Shown piece after piece: positions 28,901 through 36,624 of a DNA stretch of 64,000 nt (positions are counted from its first letter, which is position 1; every line of letters starts with the position of its first letter). The stretch spans positions 1 through 64,000 of the forward strand of contig NZ_MVOG01000008.1 of assembly GCF_002286915.1 (NCBI RefSeq). Direction: 5' to 3'. Made by a program: the position numbers and the translations under genes. The notes below the pieces were generated by a model. It made no database searches. It had not been told where the DNA came from and was given only the letters and a program-made list of their open reading frames with translations. Source of the stretch: Bifidobacterium italicum. Lineage in GTDB: Bacteria > Actinomycetota > Actinomycetes > Actinomycetales > Bifidobacteriaceae.

Positions 28901-31433
28901 TGATCGATTCGCCGTCCTTGAGCGAGAAGGTCGAGCCGTTGCCTATCTCGATGATCGTGCCGTCGCTCTTCTCGCCGCGCACGGTGCCGCTGAAGTCGGT
29001 CCCGTCCGCGTTCTTCAACGTCAACGTGAACGGGAAGGACTTGTCCGGATCGGGCGTGACGCCCTGCGGCCAGACGACGTCCTCGGTCACCGTGAGCGCA
29101 CCGGGGATCTCGATCAGCTGCAGGCCGTTGTTGCCGAGGCGCACATTGACCTGTGTATCGCGCCATTGCGGCGACGACGCGTACTTCGCGGTATTGGTCG
29201 GATTCTCCTTCTTCTCGCGCGTGTACTGGTTCGCGAGCACGGTGCGGGGAGTACCGGCCGTCGCATAGTACTGATCGGTCGCCGGGTTCTTCGATGCGGC
29301 ACGGACGGCGGCGTCGCCGGGCACCGGAACCCATTGCGTGCACGTCTTCGCCGAGCATGAGGTCACGATGCCGCTGGCCTCGTCGGTGTGCTCGCCATCC
29401 ACCATATCGGCGTAGAACACACGCTGGTAGTAGTAGGTGCCGGCGGCGTCGACCTCCTTCGCCGGAGCGTCGAGGCTCTGCGAAGCGTACAGCGGCGTGT
29501 CCTGCGTGAAATAGTAGAAGTCGTTCGTCGTCGCCGGCGTGAACACGGCGGTCGTATTGCCGTAGCCTTCGTTCGGCTGGCCGTCGTAGCGGTTCGTCAG
29601 GAAGCGGATCTTGCCGTCGGCGCCTTTGTTCGCCGCGATGTACTGGGTCATGTCGTCGTCCGGCTTCGAGACGAGCTCCCGGACTCCGTCCTTGAGCCCG
29701 ACCTCGTAGAACAGGCGCATCGGATGAGTGCGGTTGATCTGCGTCTCGACGGTGCCGTCGGCGTTGACCTTCGCCGAATACAGGCGCAACGGCAACAGTT
29801 CCTCGGGCACGTCGACGGTCACGAGATCGCCCTGACGAGCCGGCGTATAGCCTTCGGCGTCCGGCGTCGTCGTGTCGAAGCTGCGCACGGTGATAGTCAT
29901 CCTGCTCAGATCGGCGGCCTTGTAGATCTCGTTCGCTTCGACGGTGCCTTCGAAGACGTAGGTCGTCGTGTCGCCTGATGTGGTTTTCGAGACCTGCTCG
30001 AATTGCTGCCCGGCGAAGACGATGCTGTTCATGTCGAGCACATGCATGTAGTCGCCGAGCTGGTCGGTGAAGCGCACGACGCCATGCGACGAGCCGGCCG
30101 TCGTGCCGCTCGTCGTGCTCGACTGGATCGGCGACGTCGGCTTGCTTGACACCTCGTCCCAGATCGTCTCGAAAACGGTATTGAGCGATTGCGAATCAGA
30201 GGCTGTCAGATAGTAATCGGCGTCGGGGGCACGCGCGCCAAGCGCCGTATATGCTGTCGCATCCGGATAGTTGCTGGAGACGGCCTGCATGAACGCATTC
30301 GCCTTCAGTGCGTCGCTGCTGTCTGCGGTTACATCAGACACATCGATGGCAGGGTCGGCGTTATCGAAGATGCCGACGGCGTAAATCGACGCGAAGCCGT
30401 CCTTGATGGCCTTCGCCTGTGTAATCGCGTCGTTGGCGATTGTCGGATTGAATTTATCACCTTCGCTTCCCGTAGGCAAGCCATCGGTGAAGAAGATGAC
30501 GATCTGGGAGGCATCGGCGCGAGCACCCGAGGACAACATCGATTGTGCCTGCTCCAATGCCCGATCGGAGCGGGTGAGCCCAGCCGTTGTCAGCGCATCC
30601 ACTTTGGTCTTCAGCCCATCGAGGTCATCGGTCAGACTACTCTGGACGGTGACATTGGTGCCGTATGAAATCAGTCCGATGCGGTTTTTCCTATTCGGAT
30701 TGGCTACGGTTCCATTCGCCGTGATCGTCTGGTCGATGAAATGATTGACTGCGGTCTGCAACGCCGTGATCTTGAACGTATCGCGATAATACACTTGCGT
30801 ATGCTGGGGGTTGGTGTCGTTCGGGCCTGTTTTGACAGTAATGCTTCTGTTCGTGTCATCCCGGCGGCATGAGGTCCCAGCCGCGTTGCAGGTGATTCTC
30901 TGATGGTGCCCATTGGCTTTCAGGATGAACAGTTCTTTCAACTGCGTCTCAGTGAATGGCGGGTATACCTCACGGTATCCGAAACCGCTCGTCATCGAAC
31001 TGGACGTATCAAGCACGAGCACGATGTCGAGCGGCTTCGTCACGTTCGAGACGCCGGTGATCTTCTGCGCGCTTGACATCGCCGAAAGCCCGACGAGGAA
31101 CGCGTCCTTGTCGGTATGCTTCGGCGCCACACGCACTGTCTTGCCATCGTAGGTCTTGAGCTCAACGGCATCCGTCGAGACCGACTTGTCGGTCCACACT
31201 CGGCCGGTCGATCGCGGATCGGTCTGGTTGCCGATGCCCTGCTCCCACTGCGTGAATGTCGTCGGATCGGCGACGCGTTCGGCATTGCTCGCCTCCGCGC
31301 GCGTCGGCGTCATGACGATCGCCATCGTCGCGATCATCACCAGGCCGATCACGGCCGCAGCCGTTTTTTTCGTATATGTGCTCACTGAGTCGAAGAGTCG
31401 CTTCCCCCACTCGAGCACCTGCTGTCCATTCAT
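25968..31433 (-). CDS. Large LPXTG-anchored surface protein: VWA domain plus pilin isopeptide-type repeats
   Basis: A 1,821-residue secreted cell-wall protein. The signal peptide covers about residues 1-48 (basic K-R-L, hydrophobic core, cut near T-R-A-E-A-S). A von Willebrand A domain (about 120-400) carries the metal motif D-T-S-S-S at 142-146. A central region of about 400-850 is unassigned. From about 870 to 1780 there are about six ~120-150-residue repeats of the FctA/Spy0128 streptococcal-pilin type (F-T-F-x-x-P-G-T-Y-x-Y-x-V-x-E and V-T-V-T-D-x-G-x-G patterns). The sorting signal L-P-S-T-G is at 1783-1787, followed by a hydrophobic segment and short tail. It probably mediates adhesion or forms a fimbria tip or shaft. 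No sortase gene is nearby. ATG at 31433 has AAAGG upstream. A 14-base G tract lies 50 nt before it. Confidence 0.9.
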   Translation of the reverse strand: MNGQQVLEWGKRLFDSVSTYTKKTAAAVIGLVMIATMAIVMTPTRAEASNAERVADPTTFTQWEQGIGNQTDPRSTGRVWTDKSVSTDAVELKTYDGKTVRVAPKHTDKDAFLVGLSAMSSAQKITGVSNVTKPLDIVLVLDTSSSMTSGFGYREVYPPFTETQLKELFILKANGHHQRITCNAAGTSCRRDDTNRSITVKTGPNDTNPQHTQVYYRDTFKITALQTAVNHFIDQTITANGTVANPNRKNRIGLISYGTNVTVQSSLTDDLDGLKTKVDALTTAGLTRSDRALEQAQSMLSSGARADASQIVIFFTDGLPTGSEGDKFNPTIANDAITQAKAIKDGFASIYAVGIFDNADPAIDVSDVTADSSDALKANAFMQAVSSNYPDATAYTALGARAPDADYYLTASDSQSLNTVFETIWDEVSSKPTSPIQSSTTSGTTAGSSHGVVRFTDQLGDYMHVLDMNSIVFAGQQFEQVSKTTSGDTTTYVFEGTVEANEIYKAADLSRMTITVRSFDTTTPDAEGYTPARQGDLVTVDVPEELLPLRLYSAKVNADGTVETQINRTHPMRLFYEVGLKDGVRELVSKPDDDMTQYIAANKGADGKIRFLTNRYDGQPNEGYGNTTAVFTPATTNDFYYFTQDTPLYASQSLDAPAKEVDAAGTYYYQRVFYADMVDGEHTDEASGIVTSCSAKTCTQWVPVPGDAAVRAASKNPATDQYYATAGTPRTVLANQYTREKKENPTNTAKYASSPQWRDTQVNVRLGNNGLQLIEIPGALTVTEDVVWPQGVTPDPDKSFPFTLTLKNADGTDFSGTVRGEKSDGTIIEIGNGSTFSLKDGESISVYDIPAGVTATCMQTDAGGPGWSVDDGPTRAGTVTSGGMLTMPYVNRYTLEPVTLEEPSVSGVKVLEGRDWNTDNDRFTFTISAGDANPADAMPEQTSVTLSGGYHNHDQVPFTFGSIVYTVPGTYRYVIRESDNTDTGDAQPNMRYSAARYVLTVVVKDDGNGNLMIASRQLTHTFTDDGAHIDGEPVVEGGVAVFTNRFLGTNKATADIHGIKRYEDVTGTNPNNTVGKFKVRVTADPANPDGGPELPEGGAIINVGLDGSWRQVLQFTGSALGHDDEPKRFTYHVSEVVPEGVTVENPTKDGMTYDLNDYTVVVTVSRDAQANLVTSVEYPGGGTQVELSNRYEATPVDAQLDVRKKVTGGAAAEGKFTFEASLAGEAANVMVNDAPWAGTLTATTPEIAKDATGDVTFPKLTFTKPGTYTFTINEQLPETVLPDTLQPTAEGWTYDTHRHTVTVVVTDEQGTLQATLGSDESTKLFTNSYAVEPLDYGDVGALRISKTLTGRAMRAGEFPFGITPIGDAPLPEGAGRTSNPYTAPAGQALVWPVNGTLLGGLTFTKEDAGKTYCYEIAEIVPSAAMPGPDGGPVFQGVTYDTAVHKACIAVSDTGKGTLEATTTVDDAATTVAAFTNHYKIEPTTQSVTFMKALQGRDWKDGESFTFALAVDKDSSSVDETTLGAAMPQTHEVTVTKDNANGFGFGDFTFSKPGTYVYTVTEANAGKTIDGLQYAESAQLRFSVVDNGLGEYSVGWTVTGIDGTTFVNVYEPEPVQVATPAELTKELRAPSWDDDWRFRFTLQDVTEYADDDPQPTLPQWTVQQGDDEATGGDATDDGDPGEAPETPQSPLSCDVETRTCTVGVGKPESGLVTPIDFGTFTFTRAGAYVYEVREIDDSATQGGIYYDTHTATLTITVTDEGNGKLTATTRVDDGTFVNTAGVELPSTGGRREQGMITLALAIVFLFGAAGCAIRMNRVTMGG

Positions 31434-31483
31434 CACAGTGCCTTTGTCTCGGTTTTCCCCCTGTGGACAGAAGCGCAAATGAG

Positions 31484-31497
31484 CCCCCCCCCCCCCC
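31484..31497 (-). repeat. 14-base homopolymeric G tract upstream of surface protein gene
   Basis: Fourteen consecutive Cs on the + strand, so Gs in the direction of the surface-protein gene. The tract ends 50 nt before its ATG. Such tracts change length during replication. A frame that runs through the tract ends, at the present length, in a TGA overlapping the ATG (TGATG). At 15 or 12 Gs that frame would fuse to the gene. Confidence 0.85.
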
Positions 31498-31795
31498 GCA
31501 GGAAATCAGGATCCGGACACCGCGGATGCAATCCCTACTTCATCAGCGAGGTTCCGGTTTTACCTTTCAGCATACACGCTATCAGCAGAATCGCGGGGCG
31601 TCGATGGCGTCTCAATATGTGCGCCCGCAAGCGTCCCATCCACGCATGCACAGCGCGATCGCGCCGCTGTTGCCACATACCATCGCGCAAAGAACCATGG
31701 AAACGCACATCCGCCATCGGCAATTTCCCCAATGTTTTCACAAACGACGGCACCCCATCGGCGTGTCGCAACCTGCATCTGCCGATCCGTCCGAC
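31498..31795. other. Gap between recG and the G tract, no clear gene
   Basis: About 300 bp of somewhat lower GC than the flanks. It should hold the promoter of the surface-protein gene, though no clear -35/-10 pair was found. A 78-codon minus-strand frame (31535-31771) has no recognisable features. Confidence 0.35.
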
Positions 31796-34207
31796 TCAGT
31801 TGCTCGTCAGGAACTTCTCGTTGCCGCGCGTGAAATCGAGGACGGCGCCGGCGAGCTGCACATGCCCGTCGAGCGTCGGATCGGCGTCAAGCACGGCCTG
31901 TGCACGTTCGCGCGCATCGGCGATCATCGGCGCATCCTTGACGACGCGCAGCAGCCTGAGGCTCGACTTGCCGCCCGACTGCGCGTCGCCCAGCACGTCG
32001 CCGGCGCCGCGCAATTCGAGGTCCTTGGCGGCGATGTCGGCGCCGTCGAGCGAATCGGCGATGACCTGCAGCCGTTCCTCGGCGATCGACGCCGGCTCGG
32101 CCCGCGAAACGAGGAACGCCCACGCGTCGGTGCCGCCTCGGCCGACGCGTCCGCGCAGCTGATGCAGCTGCGACAGGCCGTAGCGGTCGGCGTCGAAGAT
32201 GACGATGCAGCTCGCCTGCGGCACATCGACGCCGACCTCGATGACGGTCGTCGCGACCATGACCGGCGTCGCGCCGCTCGCGAACCCCTCCATGACATGC
32301 TGCTTCGTCTTGTCGTCGTCACGCCCGGTGAGCGTGCAGATCGCGACGCCGCGGAACTGCGGCAGCGACTGCAATCGTTCGCGGATCTCCTCCACCGAAC
32401 GCAGCGGCGGACGCGGATGGTCGGCTTCGTCGCCGAGCTCGACGACCTGCATGTCGTCGTCGGCGGAGGTCGCACCGTCGTCCTCCGGCACGTCGATGCG
32501 CGGGCAGACGACGTACGCGCGCTCACCGGCGTCGACGCGCGCGCGCAGATGCCAGAACATGTCGGACATCAGCTTGCCGTCGTCCTCCGGCACGATGAAC
32601 GTGCGGATCGGACGGCGGCCGCCCGGCAGTTCGGTCAGCCATGAGATGTCGAGGTCGCCGAACCACGTCATCGCCGCCGTGCGCGGGATCGGCGTCGCCG
32701 TCATGACGAGCAGATGCGGATCGCGCTCCGACTTGCCGCGCAACGTGTCGCGCTGCTCGACGCCGAAGCGGTGCTGCTCGTCGATGACGGCGAGCGCGAG
32801 GTTCGGCGTCTGGAACGACTTCGAGAACGCGGCGTGCGTCGCGACGACGATGCACGGCTCGCCGCTCGCGGCCTTCGCGAGGACGCGGCGGCGCGCGGCG
32901 AGCTTCATGCCGCCGGTGAGCAGCAGCACCGGCACGTCGGCGTCCAATGCGCCGACCGATGCGGCGATCGATTGGTAATGCTGTTCGGCGAGCACCTGCG
33001 TCGGCGCGACGAGCACGGCCTGATGCCCCGAGCCGACGGCCTGCAGCATCGCGGCGACGGCGACGACGGTCTTGCCGGAGCCGACCTCGCCCTGCAGCAG
33101 CCGCTGCATCGGGTGGTCGGCGCGCATGTCATCGCCGATTTGGTCGATGACGGCGCGCTGGCCGTGGGTCAGCGGGAACGGCAGCGTGGCGATGTAGTCG
33201 TCGCGCAACGTGACGTCGCCGCAGGGGAAGGCCTCGCTCGCGCTCGCCGCGTCGCGCGCCATCAGCAGCGCGCACTGGCAGACGAAGGCCTCCTCGTAGC
33301 GCATCGTCCGGATCGCATGGCGGAAGTCGGCGACGGCGTCGGGGTCGTGGATCGCGCAGAAGGCCTGCGCGCGGTGCATCAGATTGAGTTCGGCGCGCAC
33401 CTGTTCCGGCAGCACGTCCGGAATCGCCTTTTCGAGCGCGGCGCGCACGGATTCGCCGTCGTCCCACAGCGAGCGCGCCGGGGCGTCGTCGGAAGGTTCG
33501 GCGGCGGACTGCGGCTCCTCGCCGGCGAGCATATGCAGCAGCATCAGGATCGTCTCGTGGATGTGTTCGCTCGAGATACGCGAGTTCGCATGGTAGACAG
33601 GGCGCGGACGGCAGACGCGGGCGAGGCCCTGCGCGACGGAGTCGACGTCGTATTTGAGCGTGCGGGCGGGCGTGTTGCGCGGACGGCCGGCGGCGCGCGC
33701 GGCGGCGGGATCGTCGAAGGCGAGCTGCGCCGGCGCGGGCGGCGGCGTGTCGGGGGCGACGGTCAGGATCTCGGGATGCGTGAACTGCAGGCGGTCGTTG
33801 AACACGCTCGGATCGCCGGCGATGACGATGCGCATGCCGGTGGCCAGCCGTGACGCCATCCAGTCGATATACGACTTGCGGTGGGCGAAGAAGACGAGGT
33901 TCGCGGCGGCGGGGCGCAGCCCGTGGTCGCGCGCGTAGTCGGCGTCGTCAACGAGCACCTCGAGGCGGTAGGAGCCGCGCGAGCTCATCGGCGCGACGCG
34001 CACGCCGCGCACGACGACCGGGCAGGCCATCTTCTCGCCGAAGCGCACGTCGCTGAGCGCGCGCACCGGCACCGGCTCGGTCACGCGGAACGGATAGTAG
34101 CTGAGCGCCTCGCCGACCGTCGTGACGCCGAGCGCCTTGAGCGCGCTGACGCGCCGCTTGTTCGTCAGCAACGACGCCAGCGGTGATTCCACGGTCACGG
34201 TACTCAT
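31796..34207 (-). CDS. recG: ATP-dependent DNA helicase RecG
   Basis: RecG remodels stalled replication forks and Holliday junctions. The 803-residue product has an N-terminal OB/wedge domain, Walker A G-E-V-G-S-G-K-T (about residue 374), A-V-I-D-E-Q-H-R-F-G (DEQH box), M-T-A-T-P-I-P-R-T and the C-terminal Q-L-R-G-R-V-G-R-G. An insert rich in Ala and Asp falls before the helicase core. The ATG at 34207 gives the family N-terminus, and GACAAT on the minus strand (34216-34221) lies 8 nt upstream, a near-leaderless arrangement. The frame is open much further upstream only because the 93-bp repeats contain no stops. Confidence 0.95.
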   Translation of the reverse strand: MSTVTVESPLASLLTNKRRVSALKALGVTTVGEALSYYPFRVTEPVPVRALSDVRFGEKMACPVVVRGVRVAPMSSRGSYRLEVLVDDADYARDHGLRPAAANLVFFAHRKSYIDWMASRLATGMRIVIAGDPSVFNDRLQFTHPEILTVAPDTPPPAPAQLAFDDPAAARAAGRPRNTPARTLKYDVDSVAQGLARVCRPRPVYHANSRISSEHIHETILMLLHMLAGEEPQSAAEPSDDAPARSLWDDGESVRAALEKAIPDVLPEQVRAELNLMHRAQAFCAIHDPDAVADFRHAIRTMRYEEAFVCQCALLMARDAASASEAFPCGDVTLRDDYIATLPFPLTHGQRAVIDQIGDDMRADHPMQRLLQGEVGSGKTVVAVAAMLQAVGSGHQAVLVAPTQVLAEQHYQSIAASVGALDADVPVLLLTGGMKLAARRRVLAKAASGEPCIVVATHAAFSKSFQTPNLALAVIDEQHRFGVEQRDTLRGKSERDPHLLVMTATPIPRTAAMTWFGDLDISWLTELPGGRRPIRTFIVPEDDGKLMSDMFWHLRARVDAGERAYVVCPRIDVPEDDGATSADDDMQVVELGDEADHPRPPLRSVEEIRERLQSLPQFRGVAICTLTGRDDDKTKQHVMEGFASGATPVMVATTVIEVGVDVPQASCIVIFDADRYGLSQLHQLRGRVGRGGTDAWAFLVSRAEPASIAEERLQVIADSLDGADIAAKDLELRGAGDVLGDAQSGGKSSLRLLRVVKDAPMIADARERAQAVLDADPTLDGHVQLAGAVLDFTRGNEKFLTSN

Positions 34208-34310
34208 AGTCCCCCATTGTCGCACGCGCGCGGACGAGGCGCCACGGCGCGTCCCGCCGGGTCCGATTCCGGGCCAATCCGTCGACGCACCCGACGGATC
34301 CACCCGGAAA

Positions 34311-34742
34311 CCAGCCACTTTCCGGGCCGAGCCATCGACCCGGCCGACGGAACGGGCCGCGGCGTCCCAAACCGTCGAGGACGCCGACGAACCATCCCGC
34401 CGACCAGCCACTTTCCGGGCCGAACCATCGACGCACCCGACGGAACGGGCCGCGGCGTCCCAAACCGTCGAGCGGACCGACGAACACACCCGCGAACCGG
34501 CGCCTTTCCGTCCCGAACCATCGACACGGCCGCCGAACCCACCTGCAGCGTCCCGATCCGTCGAGGACGCCGACGAACCATCCCGCCGACCAGCCACTTT
34601 CCGGGCCGAACCATCGACCCGGCCGACGAACCCACCTGCAGCGTCCCAAACCGTCGAGGACGCCGACGAACCATCCCGCCGACCAGCCACTTTCCGGGCC
34701 GAACCATCGACCCGGCCGACGATCCCACCCGCGACGGCGGCC
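34311..34742. repeat. 93-bp tandem repeat array between recG and rpmB
   Basis: Four full units start at 34311, 34404, 34497 and 34590, exactly 93 bp apart. A partial fifth starts at 34683 and a degenerate partial unit precedes the first (about 34265-34310). Each opens with CCAGCCACTTTCCGGGCCGA (third unit CCGGCGCCTTTCC). Because 93 is a multiple of three and units lack stops, several frames stay open with a 31-residue repeat, for example P-A-T-F-R-A-E-P-S-T on the + strand. None has a credible start. The 696-bp gap 34208-34903 also contains the rpmB terminator. Probably a non-coding minisatellite. Confidence 0.85.
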
Positions 34743-34834
34743 GGCGGCCGAGAGCCGCGGCGTCCCGTACCTGCTCCGCCACTTCGACGCCGGACACCCC
34801 CGCCCCGCTACCTCCGGCAACCCCGGGCAACGAA

Positions 34835-34873
34835 AAGCCCCGCCGGACGAGATGGACTCATCCGACGGGGCTT
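34835..34873 (-). terminator. Intrinsic terminator of rpmB
   Basis: Read on the minus strand, AAGCCCCGTCGGA pairs with TCCGGCGGGGCTT around a 13-nt loop and runs into TTTT. It starts 30 bp after the rpmB stop. Confidence 0.88.
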
Positions 34874-34903
34874 CCTCATGCGTTCCGCATGGTTCAATGC
34901 ATA

Positions 34904-35101
34904 TCAGTTGGCGCTCACACGCTGAACCTTGCCTGCCTTGAGGCATTTCGCGCACACGCGAAGGCGGACGTTCTGGCCGTCCACGGTGGTGCGAACCGGC
35001 TGGAGGTTCGGCAGGAAGCGGCGCTTGTTACGAATATGCGAGTGCGACACGGAATAACCCGTACGCGGGCCCTTGCCACACACTGCACAACGAGCTGCCA
35101 T
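34904..35101 (-). CDS. rpmB: 50S ribosomal protein bL28
   Basis: A 65-residue bL28 of the large subunit, starting [12 protein letters not shown]. The C-A-V-C and C-A-K-C pairs make it the zinc-binding form, and P-N-L-Q-P-V-R is the usual central motif. GGGAG precedes the ATG. It lies upstream of recG, as is common in actinobacteria, but is separated here by a terminator and the repeat array. Confidence 0.96.
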   Translation of the reverse strand: MAARCAVCGKGPRTGYSVSHSHIRNKRRFLPNLQPVRTTVDGQNVRLRVCAKCLKAGKVQRVSAN

Positions 35102-35495
35102 AATGGACTCCCTATAAATTACTGTTGACTTGCAAGTCTGCGTGCGGCTGCGTGCATACAAGAACGTACGCCGTCACACACAACTTCCCAATGATACATC
35201 CAGATGCCGGACAACGCCACTTTTCCGTTGCATTCTTCACAATTGCGCCCAACCGCGCCCATCAAGTCCCAGCAAGCTCCATCGAGAACGCTGACTGCCC
35301 GCATCCGCACCGCCCCGTGTCCCGTTCCCGCATGCAGCGTCTACAATCATAACCAGAGCGTCTTCTCAGGGGGCCGCCAATCGGTACCGGAAAGTGCCGG
35401 ATCATATCGGGAGTGGGTAAAGGAAGAGGTAGTGGAGCCTCGCGCGCAGCCACAGGCGGGAATCGCGCCGGGTTCCGGTGAGAAAGGAACCAGTC
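35102..35495. other. Divergent promoter region of rpmB and the PfkB-like gene
   Basis: 394 bp without a gene. Toward the PfkB-like gene, TACAAT at 35342-35347 is a likely -10, leaving a ~140-nt leader. Toward rpmB, the stretch near 35115-35140 is AT-rich and probably holds the promoter. No other structure seen. Confidence 0.4.
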
Positions 35496-36536
35496 ATGCT
35501 CAGTGACATCGTCAATAAGATCCGCGCGCAGCGCGACCATGAACCGACCGTCGTCTCCCTCGGCCAGACCTGGGTGGACACGCTGATGCACGTGCCGGAG
35601 ATGCCGCAGGCCGGCCGTTTCGTCGAGGCGGCCACGGTGACCCGTTCGATCGGCGGCAGCTTCCAGGTGCTCGACGCGGCGGGACATATGGGCGCCCGCA
35701 CCGAGTTGGCGAGCATGATGGGCACCGGCCCGTGGGCCGACTGCATCGCGGATGCGCTGCGCCAGGCGCACATCACCCACACCGGCCGCACATTGCCCAA
35801 TCAGGACAACGGCATGCGCATCATCCTGTCCGACGGCGACGCGAAATCCTACGTCGCGCATCACGGCGCCGAGTCGCGCGGCGATGCGGACGCCTACAGG
35901 AACGTCCATCCGAGGAAGGGCGACGTCGTGCACATCGGCAGCAACGCGCTGATGAACGACGGCGCGATCGCCGTCCACCAGTTCCTGTCGCGCCCCGAAT
36001 GCCAGCCGCAGGCGCGCGACTTCCGCATCGTGCTCAATTCGACGAGCGCGCTGCGCCTCGTCAATGCGCAGCTGCTCGAGACGTTGATCCTCGCACGCCC
36101 GATCTGGTCGATGAACCGCCAGCAGGCGTATTCGCTCGCCGAACGGCTGTCGATCAGCATCGACGAGACGCCGACGCTGCGCGTCTCCGGCGGCTTCGAC
36201 GAGTCGATGCACGAACTGTGCACGGCGCTGAGCAACGTGCTGCACGCGCCGATCGTGCTGCGCGCCGGCTCGCGCGGCGCATGGATCCGCCAGCACGGCG
36301 AAGGCGTCATGCACATCGACGGTTTCCCGACGAAGGCGACGCACATCCGGTCCGCCGGCCCCGTGCACACCGGCGCGCTGTGCGCGCTGCTCGCCGAGGG
36401 ATGGGACCTCGAGGCAAGCGTGCAGATCGCGAACGCGGCCGCCGCGCTGTCGATCGCGCACAACGCGGACGGAGTCCCCGTCTGCCCGCCCTACGACGAG
36501 GCGACCGCGTTCATCAAGGAGCGCCTCGCCGACTGA
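35496..36536 (+). CDS. PfkB-family (ribokinase-like) protein with altered active site
   Basis: A 346-residue protein with the ribokinase fold: S-I-G-G-S at about residue 53 matches the N-terminal GG motif, and D-S-x-x-A-x-L and L-R-A-G-S-R-G-A follow in order. The anion-hole/catalytic motif, normally G-A-G-D in D-T-x-G-A-G-D-x-F, reads R-S-A-G-P-V-H-T-G-A here, so the catalytic Asp is replaced. The protein may have lost kinase activity or use another residue. The ATG at 35496 has AGAAAGGA upstream. Monocistronic, with a terminator following. Substrate unknown. Confidence 0.7.
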   Translation: MLSDIVNKIRAQRDHEPTVVSLGQTWVDTLMHVPEMPQAGRFVEAATVTRSIGGSFQVLDAAGHMGARTELASMMGTGPWADCIADALRQAHITHTGRTLPNQDNGMRIILSDGDAKSYVAHHGAESRGDADAYRNVHPRKGDVVHIGSNALMNDGAIAVHQFLSRPECQPQARDFRIVLNSTSALRLVNAQLLETLILARPIWSMNRQQAYSLAERLSISIDETPTLRVSGGFDESMHELCTALSNVLHAPIVLRAGSRGAWIRQHGEGVMHIDGFPTKATHIRSAGPVHTGALCALLAEGWDLEASVQIANAAAALSIAHNADGVPVCPPYDEATAFIKERLAD

Positions 36537-36567
36537 TCTTCCACGAAAATCCACCCATGCAAAAACA

Positions 36568-36595
36568 GGGCCGGGACCGCAAGGCCCCGGCCCGT
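36568..36595 (+). terminator. Hairpin after the PfkB-like gene
   Basis: GGGCCGGG / CCCGGCCC (36568-36575, 36586-36593) with a 10-nt loop containing ACCGCAAG, followed by GTCTTCGTC, 31 bp after the stop. Confidence 0.65.
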
Positions 36596-36624
36596 CTTCG
36601 TCGATCGGCGCCCATCGGCGCGCG

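Noticed and set aside
25647-29360. A 1,237-codon + strand frame opposite the surface-protein gene
   Set aside because: Antisense shadow: the minus strand encodes the VWA, pilin repeats and LPXTG signal in one intact frame.
31535-31771. Minus-strand 78-codon frame upstream of the surface-protein gene
   Set aside because: No family features, weak start, and its position matches the expected promoter region.
34208-34690. N-terminal extension of RecG, or a repeat protein on the + strand
   Set aside because: Frames are open only because the 93-bp repeat lacks stops. RecG has a good start at 34207 with a -10 box just upstream, and no repeat frame has a ribosome site or sensible start.
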